From Gongronella butleri (taxonomy: Eukaryota; Mucoromycota; Mucoromycetes; Mucorales; Cunninghamellaceae): a DNA stretch of 64,000 bases. This document shows, one piece after another, positions 53,530-63,744 of the stretch. The stretch covers positions 62,001-126,000 of the forward strand of contig JAIWZP010000005.1 in the NCBI GenBank assembly GCA_025201375.1, given 5' to 3'. Below the pieces are notes generated by a model, which worked only from the letters and a program-made list of their open reading frames with translations, was not told the DNA's origin and made no database searches. The position numbers and the translations under genes are program-made. The first letter of the stretch is position 1, and the number at the start of each line of letters is the position of its first letter.

Positions 53530-53989
53530 CCGACCCTTTTTCTCTCTTTTTTTTTCCATCTCCATTTCCCTCTTTTTTGCTTTTCTTTATGTTTTCCTAT
53601 GTACTATGCGCCTGTATCCAATTTGTAGATAGCTCCCAATTTATGATTTCATTGATTTTATGATCACCCATCTCAGGGTGTCACTACGTTTTATGTCTCG
53701 CGTCGTCACCCACTTGGACGACTAATAAAAATTACGAGGATTTTAAATATGAACACCCCACACATCATTACAGGCTTGTTGCACATAACAGAGGAAGCAC
53801 ACCGATAAAAAGAGAGACATGGATTATATTTTGGTCGCCTAATGATGTGATTCTCTGGAGATGTCGTTAAAAACTCATGTTTTAACGCTGAATTTATAGC
53901 ATGCTTGCCGAGCTTTGCTAATTTGATCGCCCGAGAGAGCTTGAGATCGCTGGATTTCCATGTCCAGCATCTCTTGGTTCTAGGTTTGA
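53530..53989. other. spacer before rep-A copy A3
   Basis: 3' flank of the coiled-coil gene, without a recognisable gene. A minus-strand frame near 53706-54002 has no motif and overlaps the repeat. Confidence 0.4.
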
Positions 53990-55020
53990 GAGCCTTGGAC
54001 AAGTTTGGTCAGGAAGAAATTGGTCAAACTGCGATTTTTAGAGATGACCGAGGCGCATGACGCTCTGCAGAACTCCGAAACGCGTCCAAATGTGAGCTGT
54101 CAAGCTCTAAACCCTAGTGGGAGTCAATCTGGGTCAAGATGAAACTGACATCAGATCGCTGCATGAAAATTGCAAAATCCGCTGTGACGAGCCCTCCAAC
54201 CAGAAATGAAAAATGGGTCCCCGGAATGGCACCAAACTTTCCCAAAAAGAGAAAATATGAAGAAACCACGAAACCCCCCAAAAAAACAGAGTGACATCGA
54301 CTTGCTGGTTGACGAGCAATTCGTCATTTTAGATAAAACTTTACAGGCGATTTACATGGGAAAAACGCGCCCATAGAGAGCCTTGCCGACGTGTTTCTAA
54401 AAAGGAGAGACGCTTAAGTGCAAGGAATGATCAACAGCAGGCGCGTCAAACTTGACCTTTGACGCGCTTTATCACGCGTCGAACCCGTAGGCATAATTTT
54501 TCTTCGCGTCAATTCTGCCAAGACGCATTATTTTCATTGATCATCGGCGTCTACACACGGTTCAAGTCGGCTCTTTCTGTTGATGTAGCTTTCAAGTCGC
54601 TACGACTATTCCTCGTTGAGTTTGACTTGTGATGAAAATTCGCAGCTTTCCGCGTTTTACGCGACACCCAGTCGGCGAACCTCAGGTTTTTATTGCATTT
54701 TTATCAGTTATCAAAGAGCGCTAGCCATCTGGTTGAATGGCGCGGCGATCCATAGACCTAAATTTCTCAGATTTCAATTTCTCGACCGCAACCCTTGGAA
54801 AATTCGTGATTTTAAAATATGGTGATTGCGAGCCATCTAGTGGATGTAATGCTGCAAGTGAGGCTCATTAAAACGACAAAGCATGAGATCATGGACTCAA
54901 AATTTCAATAGTGTTGTATACCGAGATTTTATTTGATGAGAAATCAAAATACAACGAAACAGCCTTTAATATAGAATTTCTCTTGGGTTGTCTTTAATCA
55001 GTCTCCATTTTAAATGCACA
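53990..55020 (+). repeat. dispersed repeat rep-A, copy A3
   Basis: Same orientation as A1 and A2. Blocks: 'ggtccccggaatggcaccaaa', 'gaagaaaccacgaaa', 'gttgacgagcaattcgtcatt', 'gcccatagagagccttgccg', the hairpin 54461-54480 with perfect arms, 'cattgatcatcggcgtctac', 'ggttgaatggcgcggcgatcc', 'cccttggaaaattcgtgattt' and 'gtgaggctcatt'. No coding frame. Confidence 0.75.
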
Positions 55021-55637
55021 GGATGCGACTAATCGAGGCTCAAAACACATCATACATTACAAAGTTTGACGGCCGTCGGCTCAATCAACTCTTTTTCGCC
55101 CGGCTTGCCCATAATTCATTATTTTTGTCTTATTTCTTGGCGAGAATACAATTAATCAAAGCCTGGCTGATCTCAAAGGAAGCTGCGTGACGAGGCGGGA
55201 CAAGCGCGTGCTTCATGATACGATGCTGTTGAGATCTCTTTGAATTGCATTCCTCAAAAGCGTCTAAAGATCCATCCAAGTGCTCGAAAATCTAACCAAA
55301 TAGCAAATCTCTGATTCAATTTCTTTTTCCCCAGGTCGTCCATTCCCACCTTGCAAGATATCTATCTAGTCGCATCAAGCCATTGTGTGGAGAAAAATCT
55401 CAAAATACATCCAAATACCTCCAATTACAATAAAACGCGCGTAAAAAAAAAAGGCACAGGGCATGCCGCTTCTTTTTTTTTTTAATTCAACAACAAAAAC
55501 AACGCGTTTATTTGACTACAGGGTGAGAGACAATGTATTGCAAAAAGTCCACACAGAGGGGAATAACCGGCAAAGAAGGCGCGGCGCGGATGACTACAAA
55601 CACAAAAGAATAATAAAAAAGGCGAGATGACGGGACT
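55021..55637. other. 3' flank of VMA10
   Basis: AT-rich sequence without a gene. A poly(A)-signal-like word in the minus direction (rev of 'ttattctt', near 55610) and T-runs near 55470-55482 lie downstream of VMA10. Confidence 0.4.
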
Positions 55638-56297
55638 CTAAGCCTTGGTGGCGTTGATGTGCGGGTTGACATCGACCTTGGTGATCGACTCGAGCAGCTG
55701 TTCAATGGCCTTTTCCTTGTTTTGGGCATAGGCAGCGCGAATCTCCTCAATTTTCACGTCCGTCTCCTTGTCGACCTTGCCGAGGCTCTGGTCAGACTCA
55801 CCCGAGTGCTAAAAAGACAACAAAAAGATGAGATGAGATTGAGATCCTGGTCAATGCATTGAATTTGCACATTTGCATGCACAGCGGGTATTTGCACGAA
55901 AACCATGGACGCACCTGAGCGACAAAGTTTTGGAACTCGGTGTTCTTTTCAGCCTTGAGCTGCTCGATTTCCTTGGTGGCCTCCGAGCGGGCATCCTTGA
56001 GGCGCTGAATGCGGTCTAGCATGCGAATGGATTTTAGGACAAATCGCGTGTTTTTGCTCTTTTTACTTACGTTGCTTGGCCTTTTGGACAATCTTGGCAG
56101 CCTCGCGTTCGGCTTCCAGAAGGGTGTTGATACCTTGAGAGCTAGATGTGGCCTGGTCGTGTCAAAGAAACAAGAAAAAAAAAAAGAGTCGTCGTAAGCA
56201 AGATGAAGCAAACAGATGAAAAGACACATTGTTCCGTGCAATGATGAGCGCGCAACTATGTCGAGATGTGCCTAGTTCAGCCTTTTGCGCGTACCAT
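55638..56297 (-). CDS. VMA10: V-type proton ATPase subunit G
   Basis: Peripheral-stalk subunit of the vacuolar H+-ATPase. Four coding exons (56295-56297, 56071-56152, 55915-56015, 55638-55808) sum to 119 codons, the normal length. The first coding exon is just ATG, spliced to ATSSSQGINTLLEAEREAAK and IVQKAKQ, the highly conserved start of subunit G. The rest (HRIQRLKDARSEATKEIEQL, KAEKNTEFQNF, KETDVKIEEIRAAYAQNKEK) is the expected long helix. The C-terminus is VNPHINATKA. Frame closure across all junctions supports the model. It is divergent from RPL3. Confidence 0.93.
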
Positions 56298-57107
56298 TGT
56301 AGATAGAAAGATAGTCGAAAAGAGAAAAAAAGCCGGAACGAAAAAGGAGAGCCCCCTTGGCGCCTTTTGTAGGAAGGGGTCGCCCGTATTGTTTCAGGCC
56401 CTCTGATTGGATTTGCTTGAATGTCCGATTTGCTATTCTTTTTGATATCGTGTTTGCGCTACTTCGTTGTCGCAATGGCACGCGTCGCGGTGCTGTCATT
56501 TGCAAATGCCGTTCATCCGTGAAACTGATGCATAAATCGCAAGAAAAATGCACATCATCGCCTGGTTTGGCGGATGAAAGCCTTCAATGGCGCGAATGAC
56601 GCGTAAAATAAGCAGATTGGGCGCTTTTACTTCTTTTACTTTGGTTGGGCGGTGGCAATAAGCAATTCACGCACTGCGCCAATGCACACCGCATCGAATT
56701 GAGTGTGGCAAAGAAGGCAAGGGGGCTGCCTACGATTCTTCAATGTGTGAACGTGCCGCACTGCACACATAAATCTCGTGTGGAGGGCGACTGGACGACA
56801 TTTTTTCATGTGTGCGCTGGCAGGTTGCATCTGTTGCCTTTTAAAAAATCCCATTGTAGCGCAGGGCGCAATGGATACGTCCGCGAGTCTGATGCATCAG
56901 GGCACTTGCTCATTTTTTTTTTTTGATCCATGCTGGCCATTGGCAGGCAACAGGATCAGGCCGGACCTGACGGGGAAGAGCGCGGACCACTGATTGGGCA
57001 TTTTTGCCAGTGGCTGAGGCGGGCCCTGATTTCAAAATTTATTTGTGAGCTCTCGTCCCGCTCTTGCTTTCTTTTTTTCTTCCTCTTTACTTTCTCATAT
57101 CTTCGTT
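56298..57107. promoter_or_regulatory. divergent promoter VMA10 / RPL3
   Basis: Shared upstream region of two housekeeping genes. The RPL3 side shows a short T/C-rich tract (57060-57095) ending in the start codon. Open frames here are not convincing. Confidence 0.5.
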
Positions 57108-58520
57108 ATGGTAAGTTTGCGTGTGCCAAAAGGGATGCATTTGCACTTTTTTTTACGTGTTTCATGCCTCATGTGGATGTATTGCCTTGGATGCATACGT
57201 CTTACACGATGGATGGATGCATTCACACAATGGATGGATGGATGGATGACCCGGATGACTGATTTTGCGTTGCTTTTTTTTTATTTTTGCCTCAGTCTCA
57301 CCGTAAGTACGAAGCTCCTCGCCACGGTCACTTGGGTTTCTCGCCCCGTAAGCGCACACGCTCGCACCGCGGCCGCGTTAAGGCCTTCCCCAAGGATGAT
57401 GCCAAGAAGCCCGTCCACTTGACTGCCTTCATGGGTTACAAGGCTGGTATGACCCACATTGTCCGTGACTTGGAACGCCCTGGCTCCAAGATGAACAAGA
57501 AGGAGATCGTCGAGGCCGTCACCATCGTCGAGACCCCTCCCATGGTCATCGTTGGTAAGAATTATTTTTTTTTTTGCAAAAAAAAAGAATTGGCCACTCA
57601 CATTTCTTTTTTTTATAGGTGTCGTTGGCTACGTCGCCTCTCCCCGTGGTCTCCGTGCCTTGACCACTGTCTGGGCCGAGCACTTGTCCGAGGAGGCCAA
57701 GCGTCGCTTCTACAAGAACTGGTACCGCTCCAAGAAGAAGGCTTTCACCCAGTACTCCAAGAAGTATGCTGATGGCGCCAAGGAGGTCACCCGCGAGTTG
57801 GAGCGCATCAAGAAGTACTGCTCTGTCGTCCGTGTCATTGCCCACACCCAGGTTGGCAAGGCCCATCTCGGCCAGAAGAAGGCTCACATCATGGAGATCC
57901 AATTGAACGGTGGTGACATCGCCGCCAAGGTTGACTTTGCCCGTGAGCACTTTGAGAAGGAGGTCGCCGTCTCGGCCGTCTTCGAGCAAGACGAGATGGT
58001 CGATGTCATTGGCACCACCAAGGGTCACGGTTTCGAGGGTGTCACCCACCGTTGGGGCACCAAGAAGCTTCCCCGCAAGACTCACCGTGGTCTCCGCAAG
58101 GTCGCCTGTATTGGTGCCTGGCATCCTTCCCGCGTCATGTACTCGGTGCCCCGTGCCGGTCAGCGCGGTTACCACCGCCGTACGGAGCTCAACAAGAAGA
58201 TCTACCGCATCGGCAACGGTGCCGACGCCAAGTCTGGCTCCACCGAGTACGACATCACCGAGAAGCAGATCACCCCCATGGGTGGCTTCCCCCACTACGG
58301 TTCGGTCACCGAGGACTTCATCATGCTCAAGGGCGGCGTTGCCGGCTCCCGCAAGCGTGTCCTCACCTTCCGCAAGTCCCTCCAGGTCCACACCAAGCGC
58401 TCTGCTTTGGAGAAGGTCTCCCTCAAGTTCATCGACACTTCCTCCAAGTTCGGCCACGGTCGCTTCCAAACCTTTGCCGAGAAGCACCAATTCATGGGCA
58501 CCCTCAAGAAGGACCTTTAA
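57108..58520 (+). CDS. RPL3: 60S ribosomal protein L3 (uL3)
   Basis: Large-subunit protein reaching toward the peptidyl-transferase centre. Three coding exons (57108-57110, 57296-57554, 57619-58520) give 387 residues, the same length as yeast L3. The first coding exon is only the ATG, followed by a GTAAGT donor; exon 2 starts [20 protein letters not shown]. Family blocks are [70 protein letters not shown], the histidine-containing [20 protein letters not shown], and the end [18 protein letters not shown]. Codons end almost always in C or G, as expected for top expression. Intron 1 contains a GATG-type tandem repeat. Confidence 0.98.
57208..57250 (+). repeat. GATG tandem repeat in RPL3 intron 1
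   Basis: 'gatg' units form two short arrays separated by 'cattcacacaat'. The array sits 45 nt before the intron's 3' splice site. Polymorphism is likely; no function is evident. Confidence 0.8.
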
Positions 58521-59459
58521 AGAACTCGCTTCTTTCTTGGCTCGCTTCCCATCCGCCCATTCCATCCCTCTTTTTTTTTCTCTTTGGTAGTCTTTAGCAA
58601 TTAGAAAAATAAAAATAGCCCATTATTTTGTCATACGCACAATGCCTAGCGACCAGAAAAAAAAAGCGAGGAGAGAAAGCGACATCCAATGCCTATGCAC
58701 TCATTTATACTGTGCTCCATTTTTACATGCGAGAGACGCGCAAAAAGTTCACTCTTAATTGCCATGATCCAATGTCCCTCCCTCTCACCTCTCACGCACT
58801 CGCGCATGACATGCAAAAAAAAAAAAAAAAAGCCCCATGCCAGCACCAAAAATCTGATCTACAGTACATCTCCCCTCCCCTCCCCTCCCCCTCTGACTGT
58901 ACACTCATTCCCCAGTTCGCCCTCTCCACCCTGCCATCTGCATGCAAGATTGCATCTCACCAGTATCATACAAGCCATAAAATTGCCGGTGATCCGCGCA
59001 CCCACCCTTTGTTGGCTTCCGATTACACTTGCTGCGCCTCCAGCGGTGCGCAACGCAAGCAGACTGCAGACAAAACGCGCTTTCGTCCGACAAGACAACG
59101 CGACAAGCGAGAGATCCCTATCGAAATTGTGACTTTGTGAGACACAATCGCTAAAAATTTCGCCTTTATGACACTGTACGCAGTCGCAACTCGTATGATA
59201 AATCAATGAAAAGTCGGGGGGTGTTGCACAGTTGCTGCGAGTGTGAAGCACTGAAGCTTGTTGTCTTGCGAGTCTGCCTCTGTTTGAAAAAATCAGTCCG
59301 TATGATAATCGGCCGAGAAAAAGCAACAGCAATAATGTACGAATGGACCGGTAATTTCATCTGCTTTGCATTATTTTTTTCACACAAATCAAGCGTTTTA
59401 CGGTATCATATCATATCTGTCCATGTTTCGATCTCAATGGACAGAATCTGACGAGTGAC
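58521..59459. other. 3' flank of RPL3 and spacer
   Basis: An AATAAA-like signal lies near 58605-58612 downstream of RPL3. A (TCCCC)n array is at about 58870-58890. No further gene is supportable. Confidence 0.5.
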
Positions 59460-60560
59460 GACACGTGCTACTGTATCATTTTTCATTTCATTACCTGAAG
59501 CATCGCGCTGCACTGCATAAAAACGTACAAATTTACTTTTAAACACCTAAAAGCGTGTTTTTCAGACTTTGCCGGCCTGCTGTGCCTCCAGAATTTTTTT
59601 TACAACCTGCTCGCCCGCCAATGAAACCTGCACCACGACAAAACCTACGATCCAGTGCTCAAGACGGAACCGCCCGATTTTTTTTGGACTCGAAAATGCC
59701 CAAGACCTCTTACAGTCTTACTGTACTGTACAGTACAGTACTGTATTTGTACTATTTGGCATTCATCTGTCCATCTGCATGGCCGACCCCGCTCAAAAAT
59801 AGCCGCATCGAATTCTGCGCGAAATTTGCAACAAAAAAGCTTAAACCCCAAAGCACTACGACCACATTTGAAAAATTCAGGGGTCACTCAGGGGTCACAC
59901 TTTTCAATCTCAGAAAATGCCAAATTTGGGGAATTTCGAACTCCGAGTGATCAATGCATCCCAAACAGGCAAATCCGACAATTTGCGATAGGCAGACAAA
60001 ACGGCAACAAGTCGCCACAAAGTAAGAAAAAGGCTCAAAGGGTGACGCATGAACGGCGATCGACTGAGAAAATTGCCTACTTTGGCCAAGATTTTTTTGC
60101 AAAAATTTAAGGTTTGACACTTCCAAATTATAAAGGTGGTGGATTGCATGGAATTTTTATTTTTTTTATTTTGCACATTTTTGTGCGCTGATGAAAGGGC
60201 TGCAGAATGGACGTGAATGACCGATGCAAAAAGGTAAAAGTGAGTGTGTATAAAAACCCAAGCTAGCGGGCCGCAAGTATAGTCATCCCATTAGGTGCTT
60301 TGCCGCCCTGTTTGTTAGTACTGTAAAACTGGAATAAAAATCACAAGTTTAATAGACCGTTGTCGAGCAAATCGCGATCAAAGATTTTTATGAAAAAGTG
60401 AATTTTCTCTGCGAGTTTTGGCCATCCATTATTGATGAAACTAGCCTCAGACTTGATACCACCGTTGACAGAGATTCAACAGATGCTTTCGACAAGATGT
60501 TACAGTAAAAGCGCTGAGGTGTGTTGTCCTACAGTATCGGTTGCTGTCTTGCGGAGAACA
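59460..60560 (+). repeat. dispersed repeat rep-B, copy 2
   Basis: Collinear with copy 1 (13630-14890). It has a single instead of a tandem first unit ('gactttgccggcctgctgtgcctccag' region at about 59563), then 'ccccaaagcactacgaccac', 'ttcaggggtcactcagg', 'agtgatcaatgcatccc', 'catgaacggcgatcgactg', 'aatttaaggtttgacacttcc' and 'gagattcaaca'. Several stretches exceed 80 percent identity by eye. Confidence 0.8.
59719..59740. repeat. perfect 22-bp TACTGTA-type palindrome
   Basis: TACTGTACTGT is followed directly by its reverse complement ACAGTACAGTA, giving a fully self-complementary site inside rep-B copy 2. The counterpart near copy 1 is at 13437-13457. Confidence 0.9.
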
Positions 60561-62353
60561 TCGAGGTTGAAATTTTTTGAAATGTTTGAACGGCTTTCAC
60601 AAGGTGTGTTGTGTGTACAGGCGATCGGCCAAAAATATTTGTAAATCCCAAAATTTTTTTGTCCATTGCTTGTTGTTGTATTTGCCTGCTTTACAGAGCT
60701 TGATTTAATAAAGAAAAGCCTAACAGACGCTTGGTCTGTCAACGAAAGAAAGCATAAGCGCGTCTTAAACGCGCTCAACGCGTCAATGCGTGTGCAAGCA
60801 GCGATCAAAGAATTAAAATGCTGACTTGTTGCCGCAATTGGATCTTTCTCATGCCGCTCCTCTAAGCGGGCATTGCCCAATTGGGTAATGCTCCCGCTCT
60901 GCTCGTCACAAAAGCCCGCTGTCGGCTGGTCATCTCCTTTTACCGCTTTTTCATGCGTTTTGGAAGAATGCGCATCTTCCTCCATCTCGGTCTCTGTACG
61001 CATCATCACATTGTCTCAGATGCCTAAGTAGAAACACACCCTCACGGTTTCATAGCCTGCTTTGATCACTAAGTGATCAATGCCTTTTGAGAAACAAAAG
61101 AAAAAAAAAGAAAAATGGCCTGTCCGTGCCAAACATTGCATGTTGGCACACACGACTCGAACCATTATGTTTCTCGCACTTGCGCACCAAGTGAAACAAC
61201 ACGGTGCTTGCAAGCATTGGCATGTTTGAATCCTCTGGGATGGGCATAACGTTTTGTTTGAGATCTGCGCGGCCATGTATTGGTCTCACGCCCCTGTTTC
61301 CTTATTCAGACGCCGCGACAGCTTCATTTTACGCGTCTACGCATCTAGCCTATCCGTCTAGGCATTTTTCATTTTTGTATAAATATCGAGATCTTTTCAT
61401 TTTAATAAAAGACTTACTTCATTCTCGTTATTCTTAACGTCTCTATCTTTTTCACCCTTTTTTGCTCAAAAGCTACCCCATATTCTTCACTTGTCCAAGT
61501 GTCTATGATTTTCTGATAAAAATGGGGGGTGACGAAGTGGGGCAATCCCCCTAATAGTTCGCCGCCCCCTGTGGTGGAGAACTATGATTTCCGTGGCCCC
61601 ACTCATCCAATCGACCTAATACTATATACTATCAAGAGTTTATTAAAAGTCTACCTGAAAATGCCACAAACATGGAATTCTGACCGTCCTCCACAGTACA
61701 AAGGTCACGCATTGAAGAAACAAACATTCCGGTGACTGGTATTATGATAATGCTGTCCGAGCGAGTCCGTCTGATTCGAAGAATGCAATTTCATTGCGAT
61801 CGAAAAAGAATTTGACCAAGACATTGTTATACTGTAATTATAATGAAAATGTCGATATCATACGGTACAACAGTATTTTCTATTTTGGATTCATCTGCGT
61901 ATGATACGTACAGTATCACGTATCAGCCTGCCTGATAGACGTCCTGTTACTGTATTTTTTCTGAGAAGCGCAACAACATCGAAATGATCTTGTGGCAAGT
62001 GGCAAGTGGCAAGTGGCAAGTTTTTTTTGCGTACTGTAATGGAGTTTTTTTTTATGATATCATACGAACAGCAAAGCGATATTTTTTTCATACTGTAGAT
62101 TCATACGTGTTTTTGCTGAAATTGCGGCTATCATGCGTACAGAAGACACACATACAGGCAGCCGCAGCGGCTCGGTAAGATGCTGTATGTCTGGATGCGT
62201 CACTTGCTGTCAATGTGGCACAGTATTTCAGAAAGGTGAACATGCTTTTTTTATTTTTCGAGTTATGCATAATGACAAAAAATTGAGAAAGAACTGATCA
62301 AAACAAGTTGGGTGGTAGTGGAGGCATGAGATGAGGGGGGATGCACGCATTAA
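60561..62353. other. intergenic with tandem GTGGCAA repeat
   Basis: About 1.8 kb without a supportable gene. Four perfect GTGGCAA units lie at 61992-62019. Many TACTGTA and ATACTGT words occur at 61830-62100. The segment 61520-61620 is G/C-rich relative to its surroundings ('gttcgccgccccctgtggtgg'), but no RNA or protein was recognised. Confidence 0.45.
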
Positions 62354-63317
62354 TCACTGATCAGCCTTGGTCTCGTCGTCGGCCTTGGCTTTCTTGTTTT
62401 GCTCGTCGTCGGCCTTCTTGGTCTCGGGCGCAGCCTTTCGCTTGTTGTTGTTGGCGCGCAGAGGCGTGTTGTTGGTGAAAGCATTGAACGCCTTTTGATC
62501 TTCACGCGTATACACACGGTCCTTGGCCGCGAATTCCTTTTCCTTCTTCTCGTAGTACGCTTTCCTGAAAAAAAAGAAGAAAAAAAAAGACGCGAATGAG
62601 CCACTCGTAATTACCTTTTTATGCTTTCTTACTTTGGCATCAAGAGCAAGTCATTGTCCTTGAATTTGAGCGACATGGCGGCAACCTTTTCGGCCTCTTC
62701 GGGGGTGGAGAACTCGACAAAGACACTGCCCTTGAACTTGCCCTTGCGCACACCAAACAAAACGCGGCGCATGCGCACAGCTAGCACCTTGCCGTACTGT
62801 TCAAAGAATTCTTGCACTTCATCCTGCAAATTCAGCAAATCGGCAACCTTGTCGGCCGATTCCTCAGAGAGCTCAGGGATGTTTTTCTGTGGAAAAAAGA
62901 GCGTGAGTGACGAATTGATGCGTCCATGCAGTGGTACATACGGCATAGATGGATCGGGCGTCGTGGTCGACTTGCTGGACAGGCGTCTTGCGGCGCAGCT
63001 TGTCGTTTGTCTCATTGATTTCAATGTGTTCAAGAGGACCCTCCTTGAGAGCGGCAACGACAGCGTCTTGATCTTCCGTCAACATCTTGATCTTTTTGAA
63101 ACCGGCGACATCGGCAATAGGGATCCCTGCAAAAAAAAAAAAAAATCGCGCATGAGTAAAACCGAGCGTTTTGAAATGGTCGATTTGAGCGATCAAGATC
63201 TGCTTTACAGCCGTCATTCTCCTTGTGCTTGTTCCAAAGGTAGCGATCGTGGGGCAAGTTAGAGTCGCTAAAGTAGAATTCGAACTGCTTGCGGATCTTT
63301 TCGTTGGTGGTGGCCAT
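62354..63317 (-). CDS. LHP1: La protein homologue (RNA 3'-end chaperone)
   Basis: La binds the 3' UUU-OH tails of RNA polymerase III transcripts and protects nascent tRNAs. The first exon gives MATTNEKIRKQFEFYFSDSN and LPHDRYLWNKHKENDG, the conserved start of the La motif, spliced to WIPIADVAGFKKIKMLTEDQ and ALKEGPLEHIEINETNDKLR. An RRM follows: VQEFFEQYGKVLAVRMRRVL, KGKFKGSVFVEFSTPEEAEK. The C-terminal tail is short and basic (AYYEKKEKEFAAKDR, NKRKAAPETKK) with a likely nuclear signal. The second RRM of human La is absent, as in yeast Lhp1 and fission yeast Sla1. Four exons, about 250 residues. Confidence 0.95.
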
Positions 63318-63744
63318 GTTGTGCGCTGATTGTGGAAGAAAAAGGTTAAAAAAAAAAAAAGAGCGGGGCAAAAGTTTTTGTATGTGGATGGATCGAGCGT
63401 GGCTTTTTTTGGCAATCGACAGCGGGTGACCAAGCTCAGCAAGCGCGCCTTGCCCCGCCATCCAATGCGCGTCGACACGATCCAAGGCGTTTTTAATATG
63501 CGTGACAATGGGTCGCCATGGTCTGCCTCTCGGCCATTGCCATGACCAAGTATTTTTTTTAATATTTTTCGCTTTTTTTTTTTTCGTTGCCATGGCAACC
63601 CGTTGGTTCATGCCATTGCACCTTTTTTAATGTACCTTTTTAGGCGGCGTGCGGCGCGGGAAAAAAAAGGGGGGTACGATGCCTTGATCTCTTGTCTCCT
63701 TTCTTTCACCTCTTTTTTTTTTTTAAAAAATTTATTACGTTTCT
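63318..63744. promoter_or_regulatory. divergent promoter LHP1 / BAR gene
   Basis: Shared 427-bp upstream region with T-runs on both sides. It contains the X-box described separately and a degenerate second site ('cattgccatgac', about 63534-63545). The BAR-gene leader is T-rich (63700-63744). Confidence 0.6.
63584..63599 (+). promoter_or_regulatory. perfect RFX-type X-box
   Basis: TCGTTGCCATGGCAAC is a perfect palindromic GTTGCC/GGCAAC X-box, the classic binding site of RFX-family winged-helix factors. It equals the strong site known for the yeast repressor Crt1/Rfx1, including the TC in front. It lies about 267 bp upstream of the LHP1 ATG and 146 bp upstream of the BAR-gene ATG. Confidence 0.7.

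Noticed and set aside
57111..57295. A snoRNA hosted in RPL3 intron 1
   Set aside because: Ribosomal-protein introns often carry box C/D RNAs, and CTGA words occur near 57257, but there is no matching C box and no terminal stem; the GATG array explains the pattern.
57546..58565. A 339-codon minus-strand open frame opposite RPL3
   Set aside because: It is an antisense shadow caused by the extreme codon bias of RPL3.
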